DNA of 64,000 nt, taken from positions 2,356,001 through 2,420,000 of the forward strand of contig NZ_CP104302.1 of NCBI RefSeq assembly GCF_025215495.1, read 5' to 3'. The notes beneath the pieces were generated by a model. The model was given only the letters and a program-made list of their open reading frames with translations. It did no database searches and had not been told where the DNA came from. Both the position numbers and the translations under genes were made by a program. Below are positions 1-7,785 of the stretch, in pieces. The DNA is from Mycolicibacterium brumae. Lineage in GTDB: Bacteria > Actinomycetota > Actinomycetes > Mycobacteriales > Mycobacteriaceae. Position 1 is the first letter of the stretch; every line of letters begins with the position of its first letter.

Positions 1-626
1 ACCCGGTCCAGCGCGCCGTCGGAGTTGCGCACCGACCAGATCCGCTGCGCGACGGTGATGACGCTCAACCCGGCCAGCACCCACATCGCCACGATCAGGA
101 TCATCGGCTGCGGGTGACCGGGAAGGTCGGAGAAGAACGCGGCGGCCAGCACGATGATCAGCCGCTCCGGGCGTTCGATCCAGCCGCCGTCGCCGCGCAA
201 CCCGGCCGCTTCGGCGCGGGCCTTCACATACGAGATGACCTGGGAGGTGACCAGGCAGATCAGGGTGGCGACCAGCAGTTGCCGGGAGTCGGAGACGAAC
301 ATCGCCCACCAGGCCAGGCCGGTGAACACCGCGCCGTCGCTGATCCGGTCGCAGCTGGCGTCGAGCACCCCGCCGAACCGGCTGCCGTAGCCGCGTTCCC
401 GGGCCATCGCGCCGTCGAGCATGTCGGCCAGCACGAAGAAGGTGACCACCACCGAGCCGAGGAACAGATGCCCCATCGGGAACAGCACCAGGGCGCTGAT
501 GACCAGCCCGGTGGTGCCGATGATGGTGATGGCGTCGGGCGTGAACCCCATTTTCAGCGCCACCCGGGCCACCGGGCGCGACACCTTGGAATAGGCCGCG
601 CGGGTGAAGACGTACATATCGCTCAC
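1..626 (-). CDS. pgsA: Phosphatidylinositol phosphate synthase PgsA, 3' end beyond the window
   Basis: Membrane CDP-alcohol phosphotransferase that joins CDP-diacylglycerol to inositol phosphate, the first step to phosphatidylinositol and the mannosides built on it. About 208 N-terminal residues are visible. The family signature is intact: Asp71, Gly72, Ala75, Arg76, Gly85, Asp89 and Asp93 fit DGxxARx8Gx3Dx3D, followed by hydrophobic helices. The start is a GTG at 626 whose bases overlap the HIT-family stop codon (GTGA), so translation is probably coupled to thrS and the HIT gene upstream. The C-terminus lies left of base 1. Identity is strong from the motif and the thrS-HIT-pgsA order known in mycobacteria. 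Confidence 0.93.
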   Translation of the reverse strand, partial: MSDMYVFTRAAYSKVSRPVARVALKMGFTPDAITIIGTTGLVISALVLFPMGHLFLGSVVVTFFVLADMLDGAMARERGYGSRFGGVLDASCDRISDGAVFTGLAWWAMFVSDSRQLLVATLICLVTSQVISYVKARAEAAGLRGDGGWIERPERLIIVLAAAFFSDLPGHPQPMILIVAMWVLAGLSVITVAQRIWSVRNSDGALDR

Positions 627-1177
627 GACGTCTGCTCCGCCCATTCGTCGGCCAGCAGCGCGCGGGTGTCGCGCAGCAGCTGCGGGATCACCTTGGCCTG
701 GCCGATCACGGTGATGAAGTTGGCGTCGCCGGACCAGCGTGGAACCACGTGCATGTGCAGGTGTTCGGACAGCGACCCGCCGGCCGGGCGGCCCAGGTTC
801 AGCCCGACGTTGAACCCGTCGGGCCGCGACACCGCCTTGATCACCCGGATGGCGCGCTGGGTGAAGGCCATCAGCTCGGCGGCTTCGGCGTCGGTGAGCT
901 CTTCGAGTTCGGCGACCTGCCGGTAGGGCACCAGCATCAGGTGCCCGGGGTTGTACGGGTACAGGTTGAGCACCGCGTAGACCAGCTCACCGCGGGCCAC
1001 CACCAGGCCGTCCTCGTCGCTCATCAGCGGAATGTCGGTGAACGGCCGCCTGGAGCCCGCCGACCCGCCGCGGTCCTTGACCTCGCCGACGATGTAGTTC
1101 ATCCGGTACGGCGTCCACAGCCGCTGCAGCCGGTCCGGCTCCCCCACGCCCTCTTCGACAAGCTCCCCGGCGCTCAC
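623..1177 (-). CDS. HIT-family protein, Ap4A phosphorylase type
   Basis: Cytosolic nucleotide hydrolase or phosphorylase of 184 residues. The histidine triad His139-x-His141-x-His143 is visible in [10 protein letters not shown], preceded by the typical [11 protein letters not shown] segment. The M. tuberculosis homologue (Rv2613c, from memory) is a diadenosine tetraphosphate phosphorylase, so degradation of Ap4A, a by-product of aminoacyl-tRNA synthetases, is the likely role, and it sits directly after thrS. The GTG start at 1177 overlaps the thrS stop by four bases and its own stop overlaps the pgsA start, giving a tightly coupled three-gene operon. The frame stays open far upstream inside thrS, but that extension is a shadow of thrS. 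Confidence 0.88.
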   Translation of the reverse strand: MSAGELVEEGVGEPDRLQRLWTPYRMNYIVGEVKDRGGSAGSRRPFTDIPLMSDEDGLVVARGELVYAVLNLYPYNPGHLMLVPYRQVAELEELTDAEAAELMAFTQRAIRVIKAVSRPDGFNVGLNLGRPAGGSLSEHLHMHVVPRWSGDANFITVIGQAKVIPQLLRDTRALLADEWAEQTS

Positions 1178-3228
1178 GTGGCCCCGCCGAGGTCGAACAG
1201 GTCGGCCGTCGGGACCTCGTTGCGGCGGTCGGCGACCCACCGGGCGATCGCGGCGACGGCCTGATCGCGGGGCACCCCGTTGATCTGGGTGCGGTCGCCG
1301 AACCGGAAGGACACCGCCCCGGCCTCCACGTCGCGGTCCCCGGCCAGCAGCATGAATGGGACCTTCATATTGGTCTGGTTGACGATCTTCTTGGCCATCC
1401 GGTCGTCGCTGGCGTCCACCTCGGCGCGCAGCCCGTGGGAACGCAGTTGCGCGGCGACGTCGTCGAGGTAGTCGACGTGGCCGTCGGCGACCGGGATGCC
1501 GACCACCTGCACCGGCGCGAGCCAGGCCGGGAACGCGCCGGCGTAATGCTCGGTGAGCACCCCGAAGAACCGCTCGATGGAGCCGAACAGGGCGCGGTGG
1601 ATCAGCACCGGCCGCTGCCGGGAGCCGTCGGCGGCGGTGTACTCCAGCCCGAACCGCTCCGGCATGTTGAAGTCCAGCTGGATGGTGGACATCTGCCAGT
1701 TGCGGCCCAGCGCGTCGCGCACCTGCACCGAGATCTTCGGGCCGTAGAACGCGGCGCCGCCGGGATCGGGCACCAGCGTCAGCCCGGAGGATTCGGCCAC
1801 CTCCCGCAGGGTTTCGGTGGCCTCCTCCCACATCTCGTCGGAGCCGACGTATTTGTCCGGGTCCTTGGTGGACAGTTCCAGGTAGAAGTCGTCGAGGCCG
1901 TAGTCGGCCAGCAGGTCCAGCACGAACTGCAGCAGCCGGGCCAGTTCGTCGCGCATCTGGTCGCGGGTGACGTAGATGTGCGCGTCGTCCTGGGTCATCC
2001 CGCGGACCCGGGTCAGGCCGTGCACCACCCCGGACTTCTCGTAGCGGTACACCGAGCCGAACTCGAACAGCCGCAGCGGCAGTTCCCGGTAGGACCGGCC
2101 GCGGGAGCGGTAGATCAGGTGGTGCATCGGGCAGTTCATCGGCTTGAGGTAGTAATTCTGCCCGGGTTTGCGCACGGTGCCGTCGGCGTTGAGCTCGGCG
2201 TCGATGTGCATCGGGGGGAACATCCCGTCGGCGTACCACTCCAGGTGCCCGGAGGTGATGTAGAGCTGTTCCTTGGTGATGTGCGGGGTGTTGACGAACT
2301 CGTAGCCGGCCTCTTGGTGCTTGCGCCGCGAGTAGTCCTCCAGCTCCCGGCGGACCACACCGCCCTTGGGGTGGAACACCGGCAGGCCGGAGCCGAGCTC
2401 GTCGGGGAAGCTGAACAGGTCCAGCTCGACACCGAGTTTGCGGTGGTCGCGACGCTGCGCCTCTTCGATCAGCTCCAGGTAGGCGTCCAGCGCCTCCTGG
2501 GTTTCCCAAGCGGTGCCGTAGATGCGCTGCAGGCTGGCGTTGTCCTGGTTGCCGCGCCAGTAGGCCGCCGAGCTGCGGGTCAGCTTGAACGCCGGGATGT
2601 AGCGGGTGGTGGGCAGGTGCGGGCCGCGGCACAGGTCGCCCCAGATCCGTTCCCGGGTGCGCGGGTTGAGGTTGTCGTAGGCGGTCAGCTCGGCGCCGCC
2701 GACCTCCATCACGTCGGGGTCGCCGGACTTGTCGTCGACGAGTTCCAGCTTGTAGGGCTCGTCGGCCAGTTCCTGACGGGCCTGGTCCTTGGACTCGTAA
2801 ACCCGCCGGGAGAACAGCTGGCCGTCCTTGATGATCTGGCGCATCCGCTTCTCCAGGGCGGCCAGGTCGTCGGGGGTGAACGGCTCGGTGACGTCGAAGT
2901 CGTAGTAGAAGCCGTCGGTGATCGGCGGCCCGATGCCCAGTTTCGCCTCCGGGAAGCGCTCCTGGACCGCCTGGGCCAGCACGTGGGCGGCGGAGTGCCG
3001 GATGACGCTGCGGCCGGCCTCGCTGTTGGCGGCGATCGGGGTGACCTCGGCGTCGGCGTCGGGTTCCCAGCTCAGGTCGTGCATGGCGCCGTCGGCGTCG
3101 GCGACGACGACGATCGCGTCCGGGGCGCCACGGCCCGGCAGGCCGGCTTCGCGCACCGCGGCCCCGGCGGTGGTCCCCGCGGGCACCCGGATCGGGGCGA
3201 CGGCGGAGGTTTCGGCTGGGGCAGTCAT
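1174..3228 (-). CDS. thrS: Threonyl-tRNA synthetase
   Basis: Class II aminoacyl-tRNA synthetase of 684 residues that charges tRNA-Thr. The order is TGS-like N-terminus, editing domain, catalytic core and C-terminal anticodon-binding domain. Landmarks are the zinc-site segment [14 protein letters not shown], motif-2-like [13 protein letters not shown] and the late [14 protein letters not shown]. Length matches mycobacterial ThrS. The ATG at 3228 was chosen because conserved similarity begins there; the longer frame upstream is low-complexity. It leads the thrS-HIT-pgsA operon. No T-box-like leader was recognised in the 100 bases upstream. Confidence 0.95.
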   Translation of the reverse strand: MTAPAETSAVAPIRVPAGTTAGAAVREAGLPGRGAPDAIVVVADADGAMHDLSWEPDADAEVTPIAANSEAGRSVIRHSAAHVLAQAVQERFPEAKLGIGPPITDGFYYDFDVTEPFTPDDLAALEKRMRQIIKDGQLFSRRVYESKDQARQELADEPYKLELVDDKSGDPDVMEVGGAELTAYDNLNPRTRERIWGDLCRGPHLPTTRYIPAFKLTRSSAAYWRGNQDNASLQRIYGTAWETQEALDAYLELIEEAQRRDHRKLGVELDLFSFPDELGSGLPVFHPKGGVVRRELEDYSRRKHQEAGYEFVNTPHITKEQLYITSGHLEWYADGMFPPMHIDAELNADGTVRKPGQNYYLKPMNCPMHHLIYRSRGRSYRELPLRLFEFGSVYRYEKSGVVHGLTRVRGMTQDDAHIYVTRDQMRDELARLLQFVLDLLADYGLDDFYLELSTKDPDKYVGSDEMWEEATETLREVAESSGLTLVPDPGGAAFYGPKISVQVRDALGRNWQMSTIQLDFNMPERFGLEYTAADGSRQRPVLIHRALFGSIERFFGVLTEHYAGAFPAWLAPVQVVGIPVADGHVDYLDDVAAQLRSHGLRAEVDASDDRMAKKIVNQTNMKVPFMLLAGDRDVEAGAVSFRFGDRTQINGVPRDQAVAAIARWVADRRNEVPTADLFDLGGAT

Positions 3229-3269
3229 CTGTGGGAACTCTTTCGGATCGGGTGCAACCGGGCGTGAAC

Positions 3270-3275
3270 ATGCTA
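3270..3275 (-). promoter_or_regulatory. Candidate -10 box of thrS operon
   Basis: Reads TAGCAT on the minus strand, which would start transcription near 3262 and leave a leader of about 34 bases. No convincing -35 was assigned. Confidence 0.4.
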
Positions 3276-3320
3276 TCGCCGGTGCGCGACCATTCCGGCT
3301 TCCGGGCCGTCGCCGCGGGT

Positions 3321-3326
3321 TAGATT
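3321..3326 (+). promoter_or_regulatory. -10 box, leaderless start of membrane protein
   Basis: TAGATT ends six bases before the GTG at 3333, so the predicted first transcribed base falls on the start codon. Confidence 0.55.
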
Positions 3327-3332
3327 CCCGAC

Positions 3333-4226
3333 GTGATTCCCCAAATGTCACTGCCGCGGGTGCGCGCGGTGCTCCATCATGAGCTGGCCTCGGCCCGGCG
3401 CCAGACCGACGACGTCGACGCCAAGGACATCGCCGAGTACACCTGGCCACTGTTGGTGGGCGCCGCCGCGGTGGGTGTGATCGGCGTCGTCCCGTTGCTG
3501 GTGATCCGCAACGACGACGCGGAGAACGCCGAGATGGTGCCGCTGCTGGGGTCGATGGCGCTGGTGTTCATCTGCGCGGCGGTGGTGGCCTGGCTGTTCG
3601 CGGTGGTCATCTCCGGGCTGGTGGTGATGGTGGTCTACCGGACCGCCCCGTCGTCGACGTCGCACCTGGTGCTGCAGATGCTGCGCGACTCGTTCACCCG
3701 CGTCAACGACTCCAGCGGGTCGATCGTGCTGCTGGCGCTGCTGGCGGGATTGGTCTCGCTGGCCATCGGATTGCCCACCCGGACCACCGACGAAGAAGCG
3801 CACTCGGTGCTCGACGATCTGCTCGCCGCGCAGGTGGGCGTGCTGATTTTCGTGCTGGGGTTCGCGTTCATCACCGAGACGGTGCGCTGCTCGGCCGACA
3901 TCGTCGACGACCAGTCACCGCTGCTGGCGTGGCCGTGGTCGCTGCTGATCGCCAGCCTGAGCTGGGTGCTGGCGACCGTGGCCGGGCCGTTCGAGGCCAC
4001 CCGAATGTTGGCGGTGCTGCTGCACGAGTGGCTGCCCGCCGAGAACGACGGGGTGCCGAGCTCGCAGCTAATCGCCGAGCTGGTGCCCCCGTCGGCGCGG
4101 TGGTGGCTGGCGTTCGGCGCGCTGCCGGTGATCGCCGTGCTGTGGGCGTATCAGGCCTGGAAACAGGGCGGGTTCGTGGCGCTGCGCGCCTTCCTGTCCG
4201 AGGTCACCGAGCCCGAGAAGGCGTGA
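3333..4226 (+). CDS. Six-helix integral membrane protein of unknown function
   Basis: 297 residues, not recognised as a named family. Hydrophobic segments lie near residues 37-59, 68-102 (probably two helices), 125-145, 167-187, 200-222 and 255-277, separated by short charged loops. There are no obvious catalytic motifs or cofactor sites. The N-terminus is short and soluble, with an [12 protein letters not shown] stretch. The GTG start is supported by the TAGATT box six bases upstream, and there is no Shine-Dalgarno sequence. It diverges from thrS and converges on the secreted-protein gene that follows. Confidence is for a real gene, not for function. Confidence 0.75.
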   Translation: MIPQMSLPRVRAVLHHELASARRQTDDVDAKDIAEYTWPLLVGAAAVGVIGVVPLLVIRNDDAENAEMVPLLGSMALVFICAAVVAWLFAVVISGLVVMVVYRTAPSSTSHLVLQMLRDSFTRVNDSSGSIVLLALLAGLVSLAIGLPTRTTDEEAHSVLDDLLAAQVGVLIFVLGFAFITETVRCSADIVDDQSPLLAWPWSLLIASLSWVLATVAGPFEATRMLAVLLHEWLPAENDGVPSSQLIAELVPPSARWWLAFGALPVIAVLWAYQAWKQGGFVALRAFLSEVTEPEKA

Positions 4227-4232
4227 GCCAGC

Positions 4233-4832
4233 TCAGGCTCCGTTGCAGACCCCGGAGTTGCGGATCAGATCGCTGTAGAAGTTCGCGGTCGCCATATTGG
4301 CGTTGATCTGCCCGGACGGCAGCTTCTTGCTGATCTTGTCGCTGATCTGGGTGAGCTGGTACCAGAGGTGGTACAGCGAGTCACCGTGCTCCAGCGGCGA
4401 GTATTCGCTCTGATCCGGGTAGTTGATGATGTAGAGGGTGCGCACGCGCGGCTCCAGGAAGGTCGCCGACTGGTCCGTGTTGGCCTTGACGATGCCGGCG
4501 GCGGTTTCCACGCCGGGCGCCGACCAGACGTCGCGCTGGCTGCCCAGGAAGTCCTTGAATCCCCACATGCCGTCGATCAGGATCCGGTCCTGGGCGTTGA
4601 ACCACTGGCAGGACTCGCGCATGGCGGTCCGCATCTCCGGGGTGACCCGGTTGGCCCAGTTGCTGTTCGGCCACACGTCGGTGCGCGGCTGCCAGTCCGA
4701 GGGGTACGGCTGGAACGGGGGCAAGGACGCGGTCTCGGCGTTTGCCGGGATTGCCAGCGCTCCGGCGGACACCAATGCCGCGGTCACCGCGATGCCGATC
4801 CGACGCAAACCGTTCTTCCAATTCACAACCAT
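4233..4832 (-). CDS. Secreted mycobacterial protein of unknown function
   Basis: 199 residues. The N-terminus MVVNWKNGLRRIGIAVTAAL followed by VSAGALAIPANA is a classical Sec signal peptide with cleavage after AxA. The mature part is soluble, rich in Trp, Asn and Tyr, with two cysteines (in MRESCQW and near the C-terminus in NSGVCNGA) that could form a disulphide. No enzyme motif is seen. An upstream in-frame ATG at 4895 exists, but the signal peptide and a GATAAT -10 box six bases from 4832 support the shorter form. A DUF5078-like assignment is possible but unverified. Confidence 0.75.
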   Translation of the reverse strand: MVVNWKNGLRRIGIAVTAALVSAGALAIPANAETASLPPFQPYPSDWQPRTDVWPNSNWANRVTPEMRTAMRESCQWFNAQDRILIDGMWGFKDFLGSQRDVWSAPGVETAAGIVKANTDQSATFLEPRVRTLYIINYPDQSEYSPLEHGDSLYHLWYQLTQISDKISKKLPSGQINANMATANFYSDLIRNSGVCNGA

Positions 4833-4838
4833 TGTCCG

Positions 4839-4844
4839 ATTATC
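4839..4844 (-). promoter_or_regulatory. -10 box, leaderless start of secreted protein
   Basis: GATAAT on the minus strand, six bases before the ATG at 4832. It decides the start codon in favour of the form with an N-terminal signal peptide. Confidence 0.55.
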
Positions 4845-4976
4845 CAATCCCGAGGCGCTGCGGTGGCCAGTATGGCCGGAAATGTTAGCTGGCACGGTGT
4901 GTCGTGAGCGCCACAGCCCACAGCGCGCCGCCTGATCGGTCGATCCGGGCGAACTGAGCCCGCGGTCGGATTCGCC

Positions 4977-5204
4977 GAGCGTGCGCCCAGGTCCGGTTTC
5001 GGCGGCGAGCGTGCGTCCACGTCCGGATTCGGCGACGAGCGTGCGTCCACGTCCGGATTCGGCGACGAGCGTGCGTCCACGTCCGCGAACTCCCAGGACG
5101 GGGCGAACCTACACGCACCCTCGCGAGCAAAAGCTGACCTGGGCGCACGCTCGCGCCCGGGAACGAACCTGTGTGCGCCCTCGCGCCAAAAGCGACCAGG
5201 GTTT
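4977..5204. repeat. Back-to-back arrays of ~30-bp repeats in opposite orientation
   Basis: About 430 bases between the secreted-protein gene and the tRNA hold no gene. Four units with an exact 30-bp period (unit beginning GAGCGTGCGTCCACGTCCGG) run from 4977 to about 5095; the two middle copies are identical. From 5105 related units (GAACCTACACGCACCCTCGC and variants) follow with a 29-31 bp period but the complementary orientation: GTGCGTCCACGTC in the first set answers GACCTGGGCGCACGC in the second. The block can therefore fold into a large imperfect cruciform. No unique spacers separate the units, so it is not a CRISPR array. Confidence 0.8.
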
Positions 5205-5212
5205 CTTCCGGC

Positions 5213-5248
5213 GCGGTACAAGGATTGAACGCGGTACAAGGATTGAAA
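5213..5248. repeat. 18-bp tandem duplication
   Basis: The sequence GCGGTACAAGGATTGAAC is repeated once immediately downstream with a single final-base difference. It lies just beyond the 3' end of the minus-strand tRNA-Val. Confidence 0.8.
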
Positions 5249-5266
5249 CGGTGGCGCACGTTCTGG

Positions 5267-5341
5267 TGGTGGTCCCGGCTGGTTTCGAACCAGCGACCTT
5301 CCGCGTGTGAGGCGGACGCTCTCCCACTGAGCTACGAGACC
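5267..5341 (-). tRNA. tRNA-Val (CAC)
   Basis: Reads GGTCTCG...CGGGACC on the minus strand with a seven-pair acceptor stem, D arm GCTC/GAGC, anticodon stem TCCGC/GCGGA with loop CTCACAC (anticodon CAC), T arm GCTGG/CCAGC with TTCGAAA loop, and an encoded ACCA end. It decodes GUG. It is divergent from the three plus-strand tRNAs. Confidence 0.95.
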
Positions 5342-5371
5342 GGGGAATCCGACGTCGTCGGACGAGCCAGA

Positions 5372-5377
5372 ACATTA
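5372..5377 (-). promoter_or_regulatory. Candidate -10 box of tRNA-Val (CAC)
   Basis: TAATGT on the minus strand, about 30 bases before the mature 5' end, which suits a short tRNA leader. Confidence 0.45.
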
Positions 5378-5457
5378 ACACGCAGGCGCCCACGGTCCCC
5401 AATCCCCCGCTGCCGGACGGCGTTCTGCCCGGTGACAGGCCATGTCGGCCAACGGAT

Positions 5458-5487
5458 TTGTGTGGGCGCGCGTGGGTGGACTAGTGT
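5458..5487 (+). promoter_or_regulatory. Promoter of the Gly-Cys-Val tRNA operon
   Basis: TTGTGT (-35, 5458-5463), an 18-bp spacer and TAGTGT (-10, 5482-5487) lie about 37 bases before the tRNA-Gly 5' end. It is the only convincing sigma-A-like pair in the divergent interval. Confidence 0.5.
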
Positions 5488-5524
5488 CGTGCATCGCGAC
5501 CGACGATGATCTCGGCGGTGGCAC

Positions 5525-5597
5525 GCGGATGTAGCGCAGTTGGTAGCGCATCACCTTGCCAAGGTGAGGGTCGCGGGTTCGAATCCCGTCATCCGCT
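5525..5597 (+). tRNA. tRNA-Gly (GCC)
   Basis: GCGGATG/CATCCGC acceptor stem, anticodon stem TCACC/GGTGA around TTGCCAA (anticodon GCC), and TTCGAAT T-loop. CCA is not encoded; the discriminator is T. It is first of a three-tRNA plus-strand operon. Confidence 0.95.
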
Positions 5598-5625
5598 CGA
5601 GGGTGCGACTCGCATCAAACCCAGC

Positions 5626-5696
5626 GGTGGAGTGGCCGAGTGGTGAGGCAACGGCCTGCAAAGCCGTGCACACGGGTTCGATTCCCGTCTCCACCT
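5626..5696 (+). tRNA. tRNA-Cys (GCA)
   Basis: GGTGGAG/CTCCACC acceptor stem, anticodon GCA in the loop CTGCAAA, T-loop TTCGATT, and discriminator T as usual for tRNA-Cys. CCA is not encoded. It lies 28 bases after tRNA-Gly. Confidence 0.95.
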
Positions 5697-5712
5697 CGCA
5701 AGATCTGTTCCC

Positions 5713-5787
5713 GCGCGATTAGCTCAGCGGGAGAGCGCTTCCCTGACACGGAAGAGGTCACTGGTTCAATCCCAGTATCGCGCACCA
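5713..5787 (+). tRNA. tRNA-Val (GAC)
   Basis: GCGCGAT/ATCGCGC acceptor stem, anticodon GAC in CTGACAC, T-loop TTCAATC, and encoded ACCA. It ends the tRNA operon and is followed directly by a terminator. In M. tuberculosis a tRNA-Val of this region carries a prophage (phiRv2, from memory). Here its 3' end is unoccupied. Confidence 0.95.
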
Positions 5788-5790
5788 TCA

Positions 5791-5816
5791 AACCCCCTGT
5801 TCGCAGGGGGTTTTCT
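5791..5816 (+). terminator. Intrinsic terminator of the tRNA operon
   Basis: CCCCCTG-TTCG-CAGGGGG forms a seven-pair stem with a UUCG tetraloop, flanked by AA/TT and followed by TTTTCTT. It is one of the few classical U-tract terminators in the window. Confidence 0.88.
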
Positions 5817-5871
5817 TGGTTTACCGGCCGCTCCGGCGGCCACCGTGAGGCAGCTCTCATTTTTCAAGTTG

Positions 5872-5889
5872 AGTGCACACTTGTACACT
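5872..5889 (+). promoter_or_regulatory. Inverted repeat over the -10 of the lipase/Clp-N gene
   Basis: AGTGCACA-CT-TGTACACT is an 8-bp inverted repeat with one mismatch. Its right arm contains TACACT (5884-5889), the only TANNNT box before the ATG at 5898, so a bound repressor would block this promoter. It is unlike the palindromes of the next gene. Confidence 0.5.
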
Positions 5890-5897
5890 CGACCGTT

Positions 5898-7736
5898 ATG
5901 AGTCTCAGTGACGACGAACGCCGCCGCGAAGAACGCCGTCGGGAAGTCCGCGCGCTCTCCGAGTTGGGGCTCACCGAGATCTCCAAGGCGTCCGAAGGCG
6001 TGCACAGCACCCACCGCGCCATCTCCGACCGCGTCTTCTGGGCCATCCGGCTCGGGCTGGGCCCGACGGTCACGCCGGTCAAGTTCGTCCACGATCTGAT
6101 CACCGACGGCGTCTACAAGACCATCAGCGGCTCCACCAAGGTTGCCGGCTGGGTCAGCGGCAAGGTCGCCGACCTGCCGATGGACTACGCCCCGTCGGAA
6201 ACCGTCTTCGGCGCGGAACTGATCGGGGTGGTCAACGGCCTGATCGGCGACGAGTTGGCCGATGACCGCTCGCCGCTGGCGGACACCGAGACCGACGGCA
6301 TGACCATCCGCGAGGAGGGCCTGGAGGTCGGGCTGACCCGCGGCAAGATCGCCGAGGCGTTCCCGAACGCGACCGGGCGGATCGCCATCTTCGCCCACGG
6401 TCTGGTCGAGACCGAGCACATCTGGTGGTACCGCACCGACCGCAGCTACGGCGACCACCTGGCCGAGGCGCACGGCATCACCCCGGTCTACCTCCGCTTC
6501 AACACCGGTCGGCGGATTTCGCACAACGGCCGCACGATGGCCGCCCTCGTCAACGACCTGGTGCGGGCCTGGCCGGTGCCGGTCACCGACATCAGCCTGA
6601 TCGGGCACTCGATGGGCGGGTTGGTGTCGCGCAGCGCGGCGCACCACGCCGTGCAGGCCGGGATGGGCTGGCCGACGCTGGTCGGCGCGACCATCAGCCT
6701 GGGTTCCCCGCACGCGGGGGCGCCGCTGGAGAACATCGCCCATCACGGCGCCGCCTGGCTGTCCAAGCTGCCCGAGACCGAGGCGTTCGCCCGGCTGCTG
6801 CGCCGCCGCAGCGGCGGCATCCGGGATCTGCGCGCGGGTTCGCTGGTCGACGAGGACTGGTCCGGCCGCGACCCCGAAGACCTGGGCAAGGTGATCGCCG
6901 CGGAGATCCCGCTACTGCCCGACACCCGGCACTACTTCGCCTCGGCGACGCTCACCCGCAGCCCGACGCATCCGATCGGCCGGTTGATCGGCGACGGGCT
7001 GGTGATGCACACCAGCGCCTCCGGCACTCACCGGGCGCGGCGCATCGGGTTCGACCCGGGCAACGGCATCCACATCGGCCGGGCGAACCACTGGACGCTG
7101 CTCAGCCATCCCGAGATCGCCGAATCCCTGGTTCTGTGGCTGGGCCCGAACGCCCCCAGCGTCTTCGTGGTGGGCGCCGACGGCGCCATCAATGTGCCCG
7201 ACGGATTCGCCGCGCCGCAGCCGGAACGGCCCAGCCGGCCCAAGCTGTCGGTGGTCGACGAGTCCGCCGAGCCGGACTCCGCCGGGCCCGAGGACACCTC
7301 CGAGGGTGACCCGTTCGACCGGTTCACCCCCGCCGCCGTCGACGCGGTGCTGGCCGCGCAGGAACTCGCCCGCGCCAACCGGCACGTCGCGATCGCCCCC
7401 GAGCACCTGTTGCTGGCCCTGCTGCAGGACCCGGACTCCCCCGCCGTCGCGTTGCTGGCCGAACAGGGCGCGCCGGCCGAGGCCGTGCGCGCCGCGGTGG
7501 TGCTGATCCCGGGCAGCGACCAGCCTGAGGACGTCATCCCGCTCGGCGACACCACCCGGGTGGCGCTGGAGCTGGCATTTCGGTCCGCGGCCGCGCTCGG
7601 CCACGATCACATCGGCGCCGAGCACCTGCTGCTCGGGCTGCTGGACTGCCAGGGCGACGACGGCCCGTTACGGCAGTTCGGGGTGGACCCGGACGCCGTC
7701 GCGAAGCAGGTGGCGCAGGTCGGGTCGCCGAGCTGA
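5898..7736 (+). CDS. Alpha/beta-hydrolase (lipase) fused to a C-terminal Clp N-domain
   Basis: 612 residues, two parts. Residues ~100-410 form an alpha/beta hydrolase of the lipase/PGAP1-like type: AHGLVETE near 165 (oxyanion region), nucleophile in GHSMGG near 235-240, candidate acid in GDGLVMH near 365 and histidine in ANHWTLLSHPEI near 396. After a Pro/Glu-rich linker, residues ~473-612 form a double Clp_N repeat (DRFTPAAVDAVLAAQ, then LGHDHIGAEHLLLGLL), the domain by which ClpC1 binds adaptors. There is no AAA+ module and no signal peptide, so it is cytosolic. It may be an adaptor, substrate or decoy for ClpC1P1P2. The phenylalanine equivalent to ClpC1 Phe80 is Leu here (VIPLGD). The next gene encodes a second Clp_N protein. 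The start ATG follows a TACACT box. The fusion is unusual. Confidence 0.85.
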   Translation: MSLSDDERRREERRREVRALSELGLTEISKASEGVHSTHRAISDRVFWAIRLGLGPTVTPVKFVHDLITDGVYKTISGSTKVAGWVSGKVADLPMDYAPSETVFGAELIGVVNGLIGDELADDRSPLADTETDGMTIREEGLEVGLTRGKIAEAFPNATGRIAIFAHGLVETEHIWWYRTDRSYGDHLAEAHGITPVYLRFNTGRRISHNGRTMAALVNDLVRAWPVPVTDISLIGHSMGGLVSRSAAHHAVQAGMGWPTLVGATISLGSPHAGAPLENIAHHGAAWLSKLPETEAFARLLRRRSGGIRDLRAGSLVDEDWSGRDPEDLGKVIAAEIPLLPDTRHYFASATLTRSPTHPIGRLIGDGLVMHTSASGTHRARRIGFDPGNGIHIGRANHWTLLSHPEIAESLVLWLGPNAPSVFVVGADGAINVPDGFAAPQPERPSRPKLSVVDESAEPDSAGPEDTSEGDPFDRFTPAAVDAVLAAQELARANRHVAIAPEHLLLALLQDPDSPAVALLAEQGAPAEAVRAAVVLIPGSDQPEDVIPLGDTTRVALELAFRSAAALGHDHIGAEHLLLGLLDCQGDDGPLRQFGVDPDAVAKQVAQVGSPS

Positions 7737-7738
7737 TC

Positions 7739-7783
7739 GTCAACCCACGGTTGACACCTATGATTCGTCAACCTACGGTTGAC
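7739..7783 (+). promoter_or_regulatory. Twin palindromic operator and promoter of the clpC2-like gene
   Basis: Two 17-bp perfect inverted repeats, GTCAACCCACGGTTGAC (7739-7755) and GTCAACCTACGGTTGAC (7767-7783), have centres 28 bp apart. Between them lies TATGAT (7759-7764), a -10 box predicting a start near 7771. One operator covers the -20 to -35 region, the other the start site. They fill the whole space between the lipase stop and the ATG at 7786. The HTH domain of the downstream protein is the natural candidate repressor. Confidence 0.8.
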
Positions 7784-7785
7784 GC

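Noticed and set aside
623..3271. Very long open frame covering the HIT gene and running antiphase through thrS
   Set aside because: High-GC third-position bias opens shadow frames; the upstream part is Arg/Pro-rich and lies wholly within thrS. Only its end (623-1177) is real.
3229..3332. T-box or other riboswitch before thrS
   Set aside because: Only about 35 leader bases are predicted and no T-box or specifier structure could be found.
4977..5204. CRISPR array
   Set aside because: Units are contiguous with no unique spacers, orientation reverses mid-way, and there are no cas genes.
5640..5897. N-terminal extension of the lipase/Clp-N protein
   Set aside because: The open frame runs back through tRNA-Cys, tRNA-Val and a terminator; the real start is ATG 5898.
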